Of a DNA stretch of 64,000 nt, positions 9,352 to 19,432 are shown piece after piece. The first letter of the stretch is position 1. The number at the start of each line of letters is the position of its first letter. The stretch is taken from the NCBI RefSeq assembly GCF_020103725.1, contig NZ_JAHXBG010000010.1, positions 310,001-374,000 on the forward strand, given 5' to 3'. The notes beneath the pieces were generated by a model. That model did not search any database and had not been told where the DNA came from. It saw nothing but the letters and a program-made list of their open reading frames with translations. Origin of the DNA: Hyalangium gracile (GTDB taxonomy: Bacteria > Myxococcota > Myxococcia > Myxococcales > Myxococcaceae). A program made the translations under genes and the position numbers.

Positions 9352-9381
9352 GCGTCCCGCCCAGTCCGGCCCGCGGGGGGC

Positions 9382-11166
9382 TCACCGGCCCAGGGGGGAG
9401 AGCGCCAGGGTGTGGATGGCCTCGGCGAGCATCTGGGTGATGAGGCCCAGGTGCTCCAGGGAGATGGACTCGTCGGGCGCGTGGCCGGTGTAGGCCCCCA
9501 TCTCCTTCAGGTCCGGTCCGAAGTCCACGGCGTTCGGGAAGAGGCGGGCATAGGTGCCGCCGCGGATGGAGACGGGAGCGATGGTGCCGCGGATGTTGCG
9601 GTGGCGCTGGTAGATGTCCATCAGGGTGGTGACGAGCGCACCGGAGGCATCCGCCACGTGCGGGTCTCCGACGAAGCGTCCCGGGCCCTCGATGACGCGC
9701 CCGTCCGTCTCCTGGGTGATGAGCGCCACGGCGTGGTCCAGCGCCTGATGGAAGTCCTCATTGCCCTCCTCGGAGCGAGGCCGGCGCAGGTTGATGCCCA
9801 GCGACACCTTGCCGTCCTTCACGCGCAGCAGGGTGGCGGCGGAGACCATGGGCCCCATCAGCTTGTCCTTGCCGACGAAGCCCAGGCGCTCGCCATGGTG
9901 GTCCTTGTCGAAGCGGCGCGACACCGTGCGCAGCACGGCCGTCAGCCCGTTCTCCGCCAGCGAGAGCTTGTCGGCGATGGCGGCCAGGTCCCAGAGCGCG
10001 TTGCGTCCCTCCTCGGGGATGGAGGAGTGCACGGCCTTGCCCTGGGTGGAGACGACGATGAGCGAGGTGCCCTTGGTGGCGCCGGGCACGGTCTTCACCT
10101 CGGCCTTGAGCTCGGGCCGCTCCTTGCGCACGGCCTCCATGGCGGCCTTCACGGCGGCCAGCCCCTGCTCCACCGACTTGCCAGCGAAGGGCGACAGCGT
10201 CAGCGAGGCGGCGCCGGGGACCTGGGTGAGGAACTCTCCGGCGCTGGCATCCACGGGCAGCAGGGTGGCGGAGTCGTTCGCCTCCGGAGTGTCCAGCGCC
10301 GCCTCCAGCGTCAGGGAGACGAAGCCGGACTGCGCCACCACCACCGGGTAGGACGAGTCCACGGAGATGGTGTGCGTGGGCAGCTGCTCGTTGCGCGCGT
10401 ACTCCTGCATGCCCGCCCAGGAGCTCTCCTCGTCGTTGCCGATGATGACGAGCACCTTGCCCTTCGGCGGCTCGATGCCGAGCTCCTGCGCCAGCGCCAG
10501 GGACACCAGCGCCGTGGCCAGCGGCCCCTTGTCATCCATCACGCCGCGGCCATAGAGCCGGCCGTTCACGACCTTGGGCTCGAAGGGCTTGTACTTCCAC
10601 TCGTGGGCGGGCGCGGGGACGACGTCTCCGTGGAAGACGAGGCCCAGCCGGGGCGCGCCCTGGCCCCAGGACAGCTCGAACACGTCGTTGCGGCCGGCCA
10701 CGCGGAAGCCGAAGCCCCGGGCCTTCGCCCACTGCTGAAGGAAGGCGCCCATGGCGGCGACGGCCGGGTTCTTCGCGGCGGGCTGATCGCTGTTCACCGT
10801 CTTGAAGCGCACGAGCTGCTGCGTCAGCTCCACCACGTCCCCGAGCCCGCAGGCGCCGACGTACAGCGCATAGCGGCCGGCGGGGGCAATGCCGGGCAGC
10901 GCCTCCTCGGAGAACTGGGCGGCGCGCTTGCCGGCCGGGAGCTTGCAGTTGACGGGCTTGGGCTCCGCCTCCTTCCCCTTGCCCCTCCTCTCGGTCTTCT
11001 CCACCTTCGCGGACTGGACGCCATACTTCTTGTTCTTCTCGGACTGGATGCGGGCCTGGCGCGCCTGCTCCTGGAGCTGGGCCGGCGTGGGCTTCGACGG
11101 AGCCTGGGCGAGCGCGAGGGCGGGAACGAGGAGGCAGAGGGTCAGAGAGTGCGGACGCGGGCGCAT
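9382..11166 (-). CDS. Secreted M20-family dipeptidase
   Basis: A 594-residue zinc peptidase with an N-terminal Sec signal ([15 protein letters not shown]). M20 metal-binding landmarks are present: [24 protein letters not shown] and [10 protein letters not shown]. The long lid domain and overall size resemble PepV/Sapep-type dipeptidases, which cleave short peptides. It probably acts in the periplasm or outside the cell in peptide scavenging. A lysine/glutamate-rich linker (residues 30-70) separates the signal from the catalytic part. It is divergent from msrA at 11287 and converges on the histidine kinase. Confidence 0.88.
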   Translation of the reverse strand: MRPRPHSLTLCLLVPALALAQAPSKPTPAQLQEQARQARIQSEKNKKYGVQSAKVEKTERRGKGKEAEPKPVNCKLPAGKRAAQFSEEALPGIAPAGRYALYVGACGLGDVVELTQQLVRFKTVNSDQPAAKNPAVAAMGAFLQQWAKARGFGFRVAGRNDVFELSWGQGAPRLGLVFHGDVVPAPAHEWKYKPFEPKVVNGRLYGRGVMDDKGPLATALVSLALAQELGIEPPKGKVLVIIGNDEESSWAGMQEYARNEQLPTHTISVDSSYPVVVAQSGFVSLTLEAALDTPEANDSATLLPVDASAGEFLTQVPGAASLTLSPFAGKSVEQGLAAVKAAMEAVRKERPELKAEVKTVPGATKGTSLIVVSTQGKAVHSSIPEEGRNALWDLAAIADKLSLAENGLTAVLRTVSRRFDKDHHGERLGFVGKDKLMGPMVSAATLLRVKDGKVSLGINLRRPRSEEGNEDFHQALDHAVALITQETDGRVIEGPGRFVGDPHVADASGALVTTLMDIYQRHRNIRGTIAPVSIRGGTYARLFPNAVDFGPDLKEMGAYTGHAPDESISLEHLGLITQMLAEAIHTLALSPLGR

Positions 11167-11286
11167 GACGTTGCGAACCCTACCCTACCGGGAGGAGCAC
11201 GGCATCGGTCGCCCGGGGAACAGCCGGGGCGCGGTCCGCTTCACGGAGAGGTGAAAACCGGCGGGCAGGTGGCTAAACAGCAGGGC

Positions 11287-11946
<660 letters not shown>

Positions 11947-11959
11947 GCCGCCCGAGCCC

Positions 11960-13567
11960 TCAGCGGCACTGCGGCTGTTCCGAGGCGCCGGCGCTGCTGG
12001 CGAGGACCTGGAGGAACTCGCTCGCCTGGGGCTCCTGCCCGCGCTCCCAGAGCGTGGCCTCCGCCCAGCACTGCACCCAGGCGGGGCCCCAGTCCTGGGG
12101 CAGCGCGCTGCACTGCGCCCGGCGAGCGGCGCCTCGGGCGACGCTGTCGGCCTGCACCGCCGCGAACACGGAGGGCGCCACGTTCCCGACGAAGGCGCTC
12201 GCGTAGGCCTCCGGGGGCGGAACGTTCAGCGGATCCGGCGCGAGCCCGCCCGGGGCGAAGCCCACGTGCTCCTGGTCCTCGAAGGCCAGGGCGCCCGTCT
12301 GTTCCGGCGTGGGGGCCGAGCCCGAGCTGCTCGACTGGAGCGAGTACTTGTAGTTCGACGTCCAGCGGTGGGTGAGCACGCTGTAGATGAAGTCGTCCCA
12401 CACCTCCTCGGTCAGCGTCTCCGGAGTGCTGTCGAGGATCCGGCGCGCCTCCCGGAGATCACTCCTGCGGCTCTTGAGCTCGTCGTCGAGCGCCGCGACC
12501 TCGTCGCAGGGCGACTTCTGCTCGGTGCAGCCCACGCAGGAGGCCGCGTGCGTCTTCTTGGCCTGCGCGCACGCCTTCTCCTTGTCGTCCTTCTGCGACG
12601 CGACGCGCTCCACCTCGTTCTCGGCGTACCGGTAGCGCTCCCGGACGGCCTTGTACTCGGGGTTGCGGACCTGGCGCGTGCCGCTGACGTAGCGCACGCT
12701 GCGCACGTCCTCGTGGACGCGCTCCACGACGCGCTCGATGAGCGCGTTCAAGCGAATCTCCAGCGGCTCCGGCTGACCGGCGGCCACGCTGCCCCCCGCG
12801 CACCGGGCCGCGGGCGCCAGGTTGGAGGCCATGCGCTCACACAGGCCGGAGAGCGAGTCGGAGATCTGCCGCGGAATCCGGCCCTCGAGGCGGATGCCCA
12901 CGGGGATGGCGCTCTGGGCGAGGAAGCCCTGGCGGGACTGCGCGGCGCGCGAGGCCGTGGGCTCGGCGGGCGCCAGGCACTGCGCGGCGGACCACAGCAC
13001 GGAGGCCGCGCCCTCGGAGCTCGGCCCCTGCGCGGTGGCGGCCAGCTGCGCGAAGCGCGAGGAGAGCTGGTTGGCGCGCTCGGTGAGCAGCGACTGGTAG
13101 CCCGGGACGGGGAGCTGCGCGGAGCGGGCCTGGAGGCAGCCGAGCTCGGCCGACGCCGTGGCCAGCGGGCCATCCGCCTTGTACTTGCTGGCGCAGCGCT
13201 CGGCATGGACCTGGCCGGCCTTCTCCAGCATCGAGTTCACCTCGGGGTGGTCGGGGATGAGATCGCGCGCCGCCAGGAGCGGCGGGAGGCACTGGTCCAG
13301 GTCGCCCGCATCGCACGCGGGGCGCGCGGTCGCGATGGCCTGGTCCGTCGCCTTCTGCGCGAAAACGGGGGCGCGGCTACAGGCCTTCTCGTCGTCGGGC
13401 GAGGCGGCACAGGCGTCGCGGTAGGCGCGGGCCGCCGTCATGAAGTCACCGGCGATGGCCGCATCCTCGGCGCGGGACATGGCCTGGCGGTAGGCGGAGT
13501 TGCAGCCGCTCAACACGAGGAGGGTGAGGAGCGAGGAGAGACGCGAGAACGGAGGCAGTGAGCGCAT
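11960..13567 (-). CDS. Large hypothetical lipoprotein
   Basis: A 535-residue exported protein. The signal SSLLTLLVLSGC is a clear lipobox, with acylation at Cys22. Residues 25-125 look like TPR-style helices with regularly placed cysteines (YRDACAASPDDEKAC, CDAGDLDQCLPP). The middle holds a charged, coiled-coil-prone segment near residues 290-375 containing a CVGC pair. The C-terminal region has two more cysteines and the ending QPQCR. No catalytic motif is seen, so an envelope scaffold role is only inferred. ATG 13567 is used, since the upstream alternative is a TTG. It converges on msrA with 13 bases between. Confidence 0.75.
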   Translation of the reverse strand: MRSLPPFSRLSSLLTLLVLSGCNSAYRQAMSRAEDAAIAGDFMTAARAYRDACAASPDDEKACSRAPVFAQKATDQAIATARPACDAGDLDQCLPPLLAARDLIPDHPEVNSMLEKAGQVHAERCASKYKADGPLATASAELGCLQARSAQLPVPGYQSLLTERANQLSSRFAQLAATAQGPSSEGAASVLWSAAQCLAPAEPTASRAAQSRQGFLAQSAIPVGIRLEGRIPRQISDSLSGLCERMASNLAPAARCAGGSVAAGQPEPLEIRLNALIERVVERVHEDVRSVRYVSGTRQVRNPEYKAVRERYRYAENEVERVASQKDDKEKACAQAKKTHAASCVGCTEQKSPCDEVAALDDELKSRRSDLREARRILDSTPETLTEEVWDDFIYSVLTHRWTSNYKYSLQSSSSGSAPTPEQTGALAFEDQEHVGFAPGGLAPDPLNVPPPEAYASAFVGNVAPSVFAAVQADSVARGAARRAQCSALPQDWGPAWVQCWAEATLWERGQEPQASEFLQVLASSAGASEQPQCR

Positions 13568-13668
13568 TCGAGAGGGAGCGGGCAAGAGTCGAGGGCAGCA
13601 GACGAGCGAGCAAGCCGCAAATTCACTGCCCCGGGGACGCGCCGCATCCTACAGCCTCCGGGCGCGGA

Positions 13669-14043
13669 TCAGCGAGAGGGGGCTGCCTGCGCCGCGCTCC
13701 CGGGGGCGGCGGGGCGGCCCGCCTGCGCGCGCTCCAGGTGTGGCCCCAGCTGGCCCGAGGCCATGAGCCCCAGCATCCGGAAGTCGGAGATCAGGGACCA
13801 GAGTGGGTACTTGAAGGTAGCGGGCCGGTTCTTCTCGATGCCGAAGTGGCCGATCCACGCCAGGCCGTAGGCGACGACGGGGAAGCCGATCGCCAGCGCG
13901 CCTCGGCCCAGCACGATGGCGCTGACGCCGATGCCCAGGCCCACGGTGGTGCCCACGAAGTGCAGCCAGCGCGTGGCGGGCCGGGAGTGCTCGCGGAGAT
14001 AGAACGGCCAGAACTCGGCATAGGTACGGATGCGCTCGGACAT
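13669..14043 (-). CDS. Mpo1-like (DUF962) membrane protein
   Basis: A 124-residue protein of the Mpo1/DUF962 family. RIRTYAEFWPFYLREHSRP at the start, WLHFVGTT and the GLAWIGHFGIEKNRPATFKYP motif carry the conserved histidines. In yeast the family relative Mpo1 is an Fe(II)-dependent dioxygenase of 2-hydroxy fatty acids; bacterial function is unproven. Two to three membrane helices lie between residues 25 and 75. I start at MSERIR (14043); an ATG six codons upstream (14061) would overlap the divergent start at 14060. Confidence 0.85.
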   Translation of the reverse strand: MSERIRTYAEFWPFYLREHSRPATRWLHFVGTTVGLGIGVSAIVLGRGALAIGFPVVAYGLAWIGHFGIEKNRPATFKYPLWSLISDFRMLGLMASGQLGPHLERAQAGRPAAPGSAAQAAPSR

Positions 14044-14059
14044 GGAATAGTTATCGCCC

Positions 14060-15166
14060 ATGGCCGACTGGACCCCCAAGCCCAACCTCTCGGTGGACCT
14101 CAAGCGCCTGACACTCAGCGCGGAGGAAGGGTTCGTCCTCTCGCGGCTGGATGGGCACACCTCCATCAGCCATCTGCCCGCACTCACAGGGATTTCTCCC
14201 GACCGGCTCCGGCCCATCCTCGACCGGCTCGTGGCGCAGGGCGCCCTACACCCCGCCCCGGGTGCCCCGAGCGCTCCGGCCCGGACCGCCCCCCCCGCTG
14301 CCCCTCGGGCTCCCGTGCCGACCGCCCCCGAGGTGCCGACGCTCGAGGCACTGCCCGATGAGCTCGACGGGGCTCCGCCTCCCGATGGAGGAGCGGACCC
14401 GGAGCCTTCCGAGGCCTCCAGCACCGAGGAGCCCGAGCCCACCGAGGACGAACCCACCGAGGCGCTGGGCAACTACCGCCAGCTCTTCGAGACGCGGCTG
14501 CACCCGCTCACCGAGGACGAGCGCGCCGCCCGGGCCCACGCGGCGGAGGATCCGGAGCTGTCCGCCTTCTGCTTCGATCCGGTGCCCGCCGTCATCAAGG
14601 CGGTGATGGAGAACCCGCGCACGGGCCTGGCGCACGCGCGGCTCATCGTCCGCCACCACCGCAACCCGACGGGGCTCGAGGCTGTGTGCGCCCGCGCGGC
14701 CTTCGCGGCGGATGGTGGGGTGCGCCGCTGGCTGGTGCGCAACCCGCAGCTCCCCTCGGGCCTGTTCCGGCGCCTGTGGAGCGGCCGGCGGCTGATGGAG
14801 CTGCACAAGGTGACGATCGATCGGGACATCCCCGAGGGCACGCGGCGCGCGGCCCGAGAGCTGCTGCGCCAGCGCTTCAGCACCGGCCCCGCCGAGGAGA
14901 AGGCGGAGCTCATCCTCAACACGGAGGGCCGCTCGCTGGTGGCGCTCACGGGGCTGCCGGTGGATGGGAAGACGGCGGCGCTGCTGTGCGGGCGCACCTA
15001 CCGCTCTCCACTGCTCATCCAGAACATCGCGCGGTGGAGCGCGGCGCCGCCGGCCCTCGTGGCCCACCTGCTCAAGCAGGAGGCGGTGCGACGGCAGCCG
15101 CAGCTCCGGATGCTGCTGCAACGTCACCCCAATGCCCCCGCGGACGCGCGCCGCGGGGAGCACTGA
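14060..15166 (+). CDS. Hypothetical protein with winged-helix-like N-terminus and HEAT-like repeats
   Basis: A 368-residue protein. Residues 8-68 (LSAEEGFVLSRLDGHTSI, then a predicted helix-turn-helix ending VAQGAL) match a small module that I recall at the N-terminus of several myxobacterial regulators. A proline/glutamate-rich linker covers 70-135. Residues 140-368 form repeated helical units with paired arginine/leucine patterns, resembling HEAT or leucine-rich-variant repeats. A protein-protein interaction role is inferred. The start codon has no ribosome binding site and lies 16 bases from the divergent start at 14043. Confidence 0.7.
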   Translation: MADWTPKPNLSVDLKRLTLSAEEGFVLSRLDGHTSISHLPALTGISPDRLRPILDRLVAQGALHPAPGAPSAPARTAPPAAPRAPVPTAPEVPTLEALPDELDGAPPPDGGADPEPSEASSTEEPEPTEDEPTEALGNYRQLFETRLHPLTEDERAARAHAAEDPELSAFCFDPVPAVIKAVMENPRTGLAHARLIVRHHRNPTGLEAVCARAAFAADGGVRRWLVRNPQLPSGLFRRLWSGRRLMELHKVTIDRDIPEGTRRAARELLRQRFSTGPAEEKAELILNTEGRSLVALTGLPVDGKTAALLCGRTYRSPLLIQNIARWSAAPPALVAHLLKQEAVRRQPQLRMLLQRHPNAPADARRGEH

Positions 15167-15181
15167 GGCAAGGCTCGCGCC

Positions 15182-16651
15182 TTACTGGCAGTCGCGCGCC
15201 TCGAAGTGGCCGAGCAGCGGGTGGCCACCCTCGGCCACCGTGTCGCGGCCCACCAGGCACTTGCCCGCGGGCACAGTCACGGTCGCGTCCTTGCCGTTCA
15301 GCGTCAGCTCACCGGACACCACCTGCAGACCGCCGGGGAAGCCCGTGGCCGTGTTGGCGTCCACCGGGCGGAAGCTCGGCGCGCTGGAGCCGGACAGCCG
15401 CACGCGGTAGGTCTGGTCCTCGTAGAAGGAGGGCACCTCGGCCGACGGGTCCGCCTTGAGCGGCGCCATGAAGGCCCCGGCGACCAGGTCGAACTCGGGC
15501 AGCACGCGCACCAGCGGCAGGCCGTCCGCGCCGCGGGCGAGGTTCAGGTCAAAGTGCCGACCGGACACGGCGTTCAGGTCCGCGGTGAAGACCTTCTTCC
15601 CATTCAGGCTCATGTAGCTCTGCGCCTGGCCCAGGCCCACGTGGGCGATGACGAAGTCGTCCTGGCCCTCCTCGGCGCTGAACTCGAAGGACAGGCCGGA
15701 CAGCGAGTACACCACCTGCTGGCTGGACAGCGCCGAGGTGCCGCCGTACGGCCCCTTGTACTCGGTGGTGCCCAGGTTCAGATCGAAGCTCACGCGCTTG
15801 GAGGCCGCGTTCATGCGCAGCTCGGACAGCGGGGTGGCCTTCGCGGTGGAGAAGGAGTGGGTGGCGCCGTCCTCATCCAGCTCGATCTGGATGGCGTTGA
15901 GGATGCCGGTGCTGAAGGTGATGTCCTGCTCGCCGTTCTTCGTCAGCCGCAGCTCCACCTTGCCCACCATCACGCGCGGCAGCTCCGCCGCGGCCTCGGG
16001 AGCCAGTAGCTGCACCACGTCCTTGCTCTCGCCCAGGTCCACGATGACCGCCGAGGTGTCCTTGCCGAGGCTCAGCACCACCGGCTCGTCGCGCTTGGAG
16101 CCGAGCTGGAAGCCCAGGTCCATGCCGTCCTTGTCGGTGCGGGTGGCGCGGATGCGGACCTCGAGCTGATCCACGGCCCGCACGCAGTCCGCGTCCGGCG
16201 CGGCTCCATCGATGGAGCACACGTCGTCACCGCTGATGCGGAAGATGGTGGAGTCTCCGTCGGTCTCCTCGACGTTGGCCTCGGTGAAGATGCGCTCGCG
16301 CAGCAGCTTCTCCATCAGGGCGATCTGCGCCTCGGTCGCCGCCGGGTCCGTCGGGATGGGGTTGCTCGGCGTCAACGGGGAATCGCAGCCCTCGGGGTCC
16401 TCGCAGGTCGCCGGGCTGCCCATGATGGGGACCTTGGCGAAGGCGTCCTGGAAGATGCTCGCGGCCGAGCCCAGGCTCTCGAAGGAGGACATCTCTCCCA
16501 TCACCCGGGCGCTGGCGCTCGCCGCGCGGATCATGTCGGCCGTGCGAGTGGCCGTCGTGTCCGAGACTTCCTTGGCCTCCGGCGCGTCGCTGCAGCCTAC
16601 GCCGCACAGCGCCATCATCATGGTTCCGGTCAGCCAGAACTTCGTCTTCAT
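15182..16651 (-). CDS. Hypothetical lipoprotein
   Basis: A 489-residue exported protein. MKTKFWLTGTMMMALCGVGC is a lipoprotein signal, with Cys20 as the acylation site. The mature protein is beta-rich with few cysteines (paired in TCEDPEGC and CSIDGAAPDADC, and a closing pair in KCLVG and ARDCQ). No family is recognised. ATG 16651 has the strong site AAGGAGAGTGC; the upstream 40 in-frame residues are discarded. It converges closely (15 bases) with the gene ending at 15166 and is divergent from the cupin gene. Confidence 0.75.
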   Translation of the reverse strand: MKTKFWLTGTMMMALCGVGCSDAPEAKEVSDTTATRTADMIRAASASARVMGEMSSFESLGSAASIFQDAFAKVPIMGSPATCEDPEGCDSPLTPSNPIPTDPAATEAQIALMEKLLRERIFTEANVEETDGDSTIFRISGDDVCSIDGAAPDADCVRAVDQLEVRIRATRTDKDGMDLGFQLGSKRDEPVVLSLGKDTSAVIVDLGESKDVVQLLAPEAAAELPRVMVGKVELRLTKNGEQDITFSTGILNAIQIELDEDGATHSFSTAKATPLSELRMNAASKRVSFDLNLGTTEYKGPYGGTSALSSQQVVYSLSGLSFEFSAEEGQDDFVIAHVGLGQAQSYMSLNGKKVFTADLNAVSGRHFDLNLARGADGLPLVRVLPEFDLVAGAFMAPLKADPSAEVPSFYEDQTYRVRLSGSSAPSFRPVDANTATGFPGGLQVVSGELTLNGKDATVTVPAGKCLVGRDTVAEGGHPLLGHFEARDCQ

Positions 16652-16794
16652 GCACTCTCCTTGGTGAAGCGGGACGCGGCGACAGGAGCAAGGGCTGCGC
16701 CAACGACTCGACGACGTAACCCCGCGAGATCCCGCATCCCGCACGCGTACTGTGGTCGAGCACCCTGACATGCTCGTCGTGCTAAGCCTGGGGT

Positions 16795-17277
16795 ATGACG
16801 CGACCTCGGAAGATGCTTCCCCTGTTGGGCGCCGCGGTGCTGGGCATCGCCGCGCAGGCCTGGGCCGGAGAGCCCGCCGCTGCGGCTCCTCGTCATCGCG
16901 TGCCCACGAAGGATGCGCCGCGCTACGTCATCGCGAACGGCAAGGGCGCGGCCACGCTGCTGCTCAATGCCTCCACGGGCGCCAAGGAAGCCTCGGTGAC
17001 GCTGCTGGAGCTGAACCAGGGCGCGGCGGTGCCCGAGCACGTGCACGAGTCGAGCGCGGAGATCCTCTATATCGAGGAAGGCGCCGCGGAGATGATGGTG
17101 GACGGCAAGAAGCTGCGCGTGGAGAAGGGGGACGCGGTGTACATCCCCCCGGGCGCGAAGCACTCGGCGCAGGTGGTCTCCCAGGAGACGTTCCGCGCGG
17201 TGCAGGTGTACGCGGGGCCGGGCCCCGAGCAGCGCTTCACCCAGGGCCCGCGCGCGGACAAGAAGGACGCGAAGTAG
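16795..17277 (+). CDS. Exported cupin-domain protein
   Basis: A 160-residue protein with a Sec signal (LLGAAVLGIAAQAWA, cleaved after about residue 24) and one cupin barrel. The metal-binding pattern is visible as PEHVHESSAEILYIEEG (His, His, Glu) and later IPPGAKHSAQV with the final His. Single-domain cupins act as dioxygenases, isomerases or sugar binders; export to the periplasm is the only added clue here. The tail is lysine/aspartate-rich. A GGGGT is found just before the ATG. Confidence 0.82.
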   Translation: MTRPRKMLPLLGAAVLGIAAQAWAGEPAAAAPRHRVPTKDAPRYVIANGKGAATLLLNASTGAKEASVTLLELNQGAAVPEHVHESSAEILYIEEGAAEMMVDGKKLRVEKGDAVYIPPGAKHSAQVVSQETFRAVQVYAGPGPEQRFTQGPRADKKDAK

Positions 17278-17287
17278 CGGAGGCGCC

Positions 17288-17752
17288 TCAGTCCCAGTCG
17301 AGGGGCGCGAAGCACTCGCCGCACTGACGCTGGGCGAGATCCAGCCACTCGAGCGCATCCTGCAGCACGGCCTTCGTGGGCCCGCTGTGGATGTTCACCG
17401 TGGCGTAGAGCATGCCGAAGCGGTTGGCGACGGCCAGCCGCGCCTCGCCCGGTGCCGCTCCGATGGCCTGGGCCAATTCGCGGGAGATGCGGCCCTCCGC
17501 GTCCCCGAGCGCTCCAGGAGGCAGCGGCTCGCCCTGCTGGCCCGACGGCACGATGGAGAAGACGTCGACCTCCTCCTGGCGCAAGCGCGGCGCCCGCTCC
17601 ATGAGGCTGCGGTGGAGCGCCTGGCAGATGTCGCAGCCCGGGTGCAGCAGGGCCACCAGCATCTCGCGCCGCTGCCAGGCATCCAGGGTGCCTCGCGGCT
17701 GCCCGCCCGGCACCGGAAGCTGGAACAAGGGGACCTCGGCTCGCTCTGCCAT
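17288..17752 (-). CDS. Thioredoxin-fold protein with two CXXC motifs
   Basis: A 154-residue cytoplasmic protein. MLVALLHPGCDICQAL matches a thioredoxin/AhpC-type active site with CDIC. A second pair, CGEC, sits ten residues from the C-terminus, which is unusual and could form a redox relay or bind metal. ATG 17752 has GGAGG seven bases upstream; the longer frame lacks this. It lies 40 bases downstream of the MocR gene in the same direction and is probably cotranscribed with it. Confidence 0.7.
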   Translation of the reverse strand: MAERAEVPLFQLPVPGGQPRGTLDAWQRREMLVALLHPGCDICQALHRSLMERAPRLRQEEVDVFSIVPSGQQGEPLPPGALGDAEGRISRELAQAIGAAPGEARLAVANRFGMLYATVNIHSGPTKAVLQDALEWLDLAQRQCGECFAPLDWD

Positions 17753-17792
17753 CCTCGCACCTCCCTGGGCTCTACGAGGATAACACCCAGGC

Positions 17793-19229
17793 TCAGGCGA
17801 GACTGCGCGCAAGGCTGCCCAGCGTGGACATGGCGGCCTCGATGCGCGGCGACCACGGATAGCCGCAACTCAGGCGGATGAAGTGCGAGTAGCGCTGGCC
17901 CTGCGCGGAGAAGATGGGCCCGGGCGCGATGCTGATCCCCGCCTCCAGCGCCCGCGCGTGGAGCACGAGCGCATCCACCGTGGCGGGCAGCTCCAACCAG
18001 AGCAGCGAGCCGCCCGTGGGGCGCGTGACGCGAGTGCCCTCGGGGAAGTGCTCGGCGATGGCCTCCGTCATGCGCTCCACCTGCGCGGCGAGCCGGCGTC
18101 GGAGCGCTCGCAGGTGTCGGTCATACCCGCCTCCCTGGAGGAAGCGCGCGAGGGCGAGCTGGGGCAGCGTGGGCGTGGCGCCCGTCTGCGCGAACTTGAG
18201 CAGCTCCACGCGCTCGCGGTAGCGGCCGGGCGCCACCCACCCCACGCGGTAGCCCGGCGCCAGCGTCTTGGAGAAGGAGCCGCACAGCAGCACGCGCCCC
18301 TCGGTGTCGAACGCCTTGCAGGGTCGCGGGCGCTCCGAGCCGAAATAGAGGTCGCCGTAGATGTCGTCCTCGATGAGCGGCAGGTCCCGCTCGGCCAGCA
18401 GCTTCACGAGCCGCTGGCGGTGCTCCTCGGGCATGCAGCTGCCGAGCGGGTTGCTGAAGCTGGGCACCACCAGCACGGCGGCCACGCGCCGCTTGTCGAG
18501 CATGGACTCCAGCGCCTCCAGCTCCAGGCCATGGCGCGGGTGGCTGGGGATCTCCAGGGCTCGCAGCCCGAGCGCCTCGATGGCGCGGAGGGTGCCGTAG
18601 AAGGCGGGGGACTCGATGGCGATGGTGTCTCCCATCCTGGCCACGGCCAGCAGGCACAGGTGGATGGCCTCGGAGCCGCCACAGGTGGTGATGAAGTCAT
18701 CGGGCCCCAGCGCGCAGCCCCACTCCATCGCTCGGCGGGCGAGCTGTCTGCGCAGCTCGGGGCTGCCGGGCGGCATGTCGTAGCCCACCGCCGCCTCTCC
18801 CGCCTCGCGCGCCAGGGTGGCCAGCTCCCGGTTGAGGCGCTGGGTGGGCAGCAGCTCCGGCGCGGGCATCGCGGCCCCGAGCTGCACGATTCGTGGATCA
18901 CTCGCGGCCCGGTACACGTGCGCCACCAGGGCGCTGACGCTCACGGGGCTCGCGCTCGGGGCGGGGCGGGACACCTGGGGCTCGGCGGGCAGGGGCCGCT
19001 CGCGCCGGCGCACGTAGTGGCCGGACTGGGGACGCGTCTCGACGAGCCCCAGGGACTCCAGGTGGAGGTACGCCTGCAGCACGGTGGAGATGCTCACCCG
19101 CTCCCGGGTGCTGAGCTCTCGCACGGAGGGCAGGCGCTCTCCCGGCCGGAGGGTGCCAGCGGAGATGGCATCGCCGATCCGCTCGGCGACCTGCTCGTAC
19201 AGCTTGGCTCTGTGCGCGGTGTCCATCAT
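17793..19229 (-). CDS. MocR-type GntR/aminotransferase transcription regulator
   Basis: A 478-residue MocR/PdxR-subfamily regulator. The GntR winged helix covers residues 5-75 (LYEQVAERIGDAISAGTL, then RLPSVRELSTRERVSISTV). From about residue 105 it carries a fold-type I aminotransferase domain, with GSEAIHLCLLA, VPSFSNPLG, LIEDDIYGDLYF and the PLP lysine in LCGSFSKTLAPGYRVG near 320. MocR proteins sense PLP or amino compounds and usually control a divergent transporter or enzyme gene. Here the divergent target is the transporter at 19433, with a strong inverted repeat between them. Confidence 0.92.
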   Translation of the reverse strand: MMDTAHRAKLYEQVAERIGDAISAGTLRPGERLPSVRELSTRERVSISTVLQAYLHLESLGLVETRPQSGHYVRRRERPLPAEPQVSRPAPSASPVSVSALVAHVYRAASDPRIVQLGAAMPAPELLPTQRLNRELATLAREAGEAAVGYDMPPGSPELRRQLARRAMEWGCALGPDDFITTCGGSEAIHLCLLAVARMGDTIAIESPAFYGTLRAIEALGLRALEIPSHPRHGLELEALESMLDKRRVAAVLVVPSFSNPLGSCMPEEHRQRLVKLLAERDLPLIEDDIYGDLYFGSERPRPCKAFDTEGRVLLCGSFSKTLAPGYRVGWVAPGRYRERVELLKFAQTGATPTLPQLALARFLQGGGYDRHLRALRRRLAAQVERMTEAIAEHFPEGTRVTRPTGGSLLWLELPATVDALVLHARALEAGISIAPGPIFSAQGQRYSHFIRLSCGYPWSPRIEAAMSTLGSLARSLA

Positions 19230-19324
19230 GCGTGCCTCGACTCCAGGCCTCCGCTGGCCCGTCCTGGATCCTGGTGAATAACCACGGGCGCTCTGGCCGC
19301 CCAGGTACAGCTACAGCCCTTCTC

Positions 19325-19361
19325 GACCGGCACAGTTTCTCCCATGACAACTGTACCGGTC
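19325..19361. promoter_or_regulatory. Candidate MocR operator (13-base inverted repeat)
   Basis: Arms GACCGGCACAGTT (19325-19337) and AACTGTACCGGTC (19349-19361) pair at 12 of 13 positions around an 11-base spacer. A further GTACAG half-site lies just upstream near 19304. The repeat sits between the divergent MocR and transporter genes, 96 bases from one start and 72 from the other, which is where MocR regulators normally bind. Binding itself is inferred. Confidence 0.6.
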
Positions 19362-19432
19362 ACAATTCCAACCTGCTGAATCTGTTCTTGTGCCCATCCG
19401 AGGCGCATCGTTGGCGGGACTGGAGGTGGTCG

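Noticed and set aside
9412-11286. A long in-frame N-terminal extension of msrA
   Set aside because: It is antisense to the M20 dipeptidase; MsrA similarity begins at 11287.
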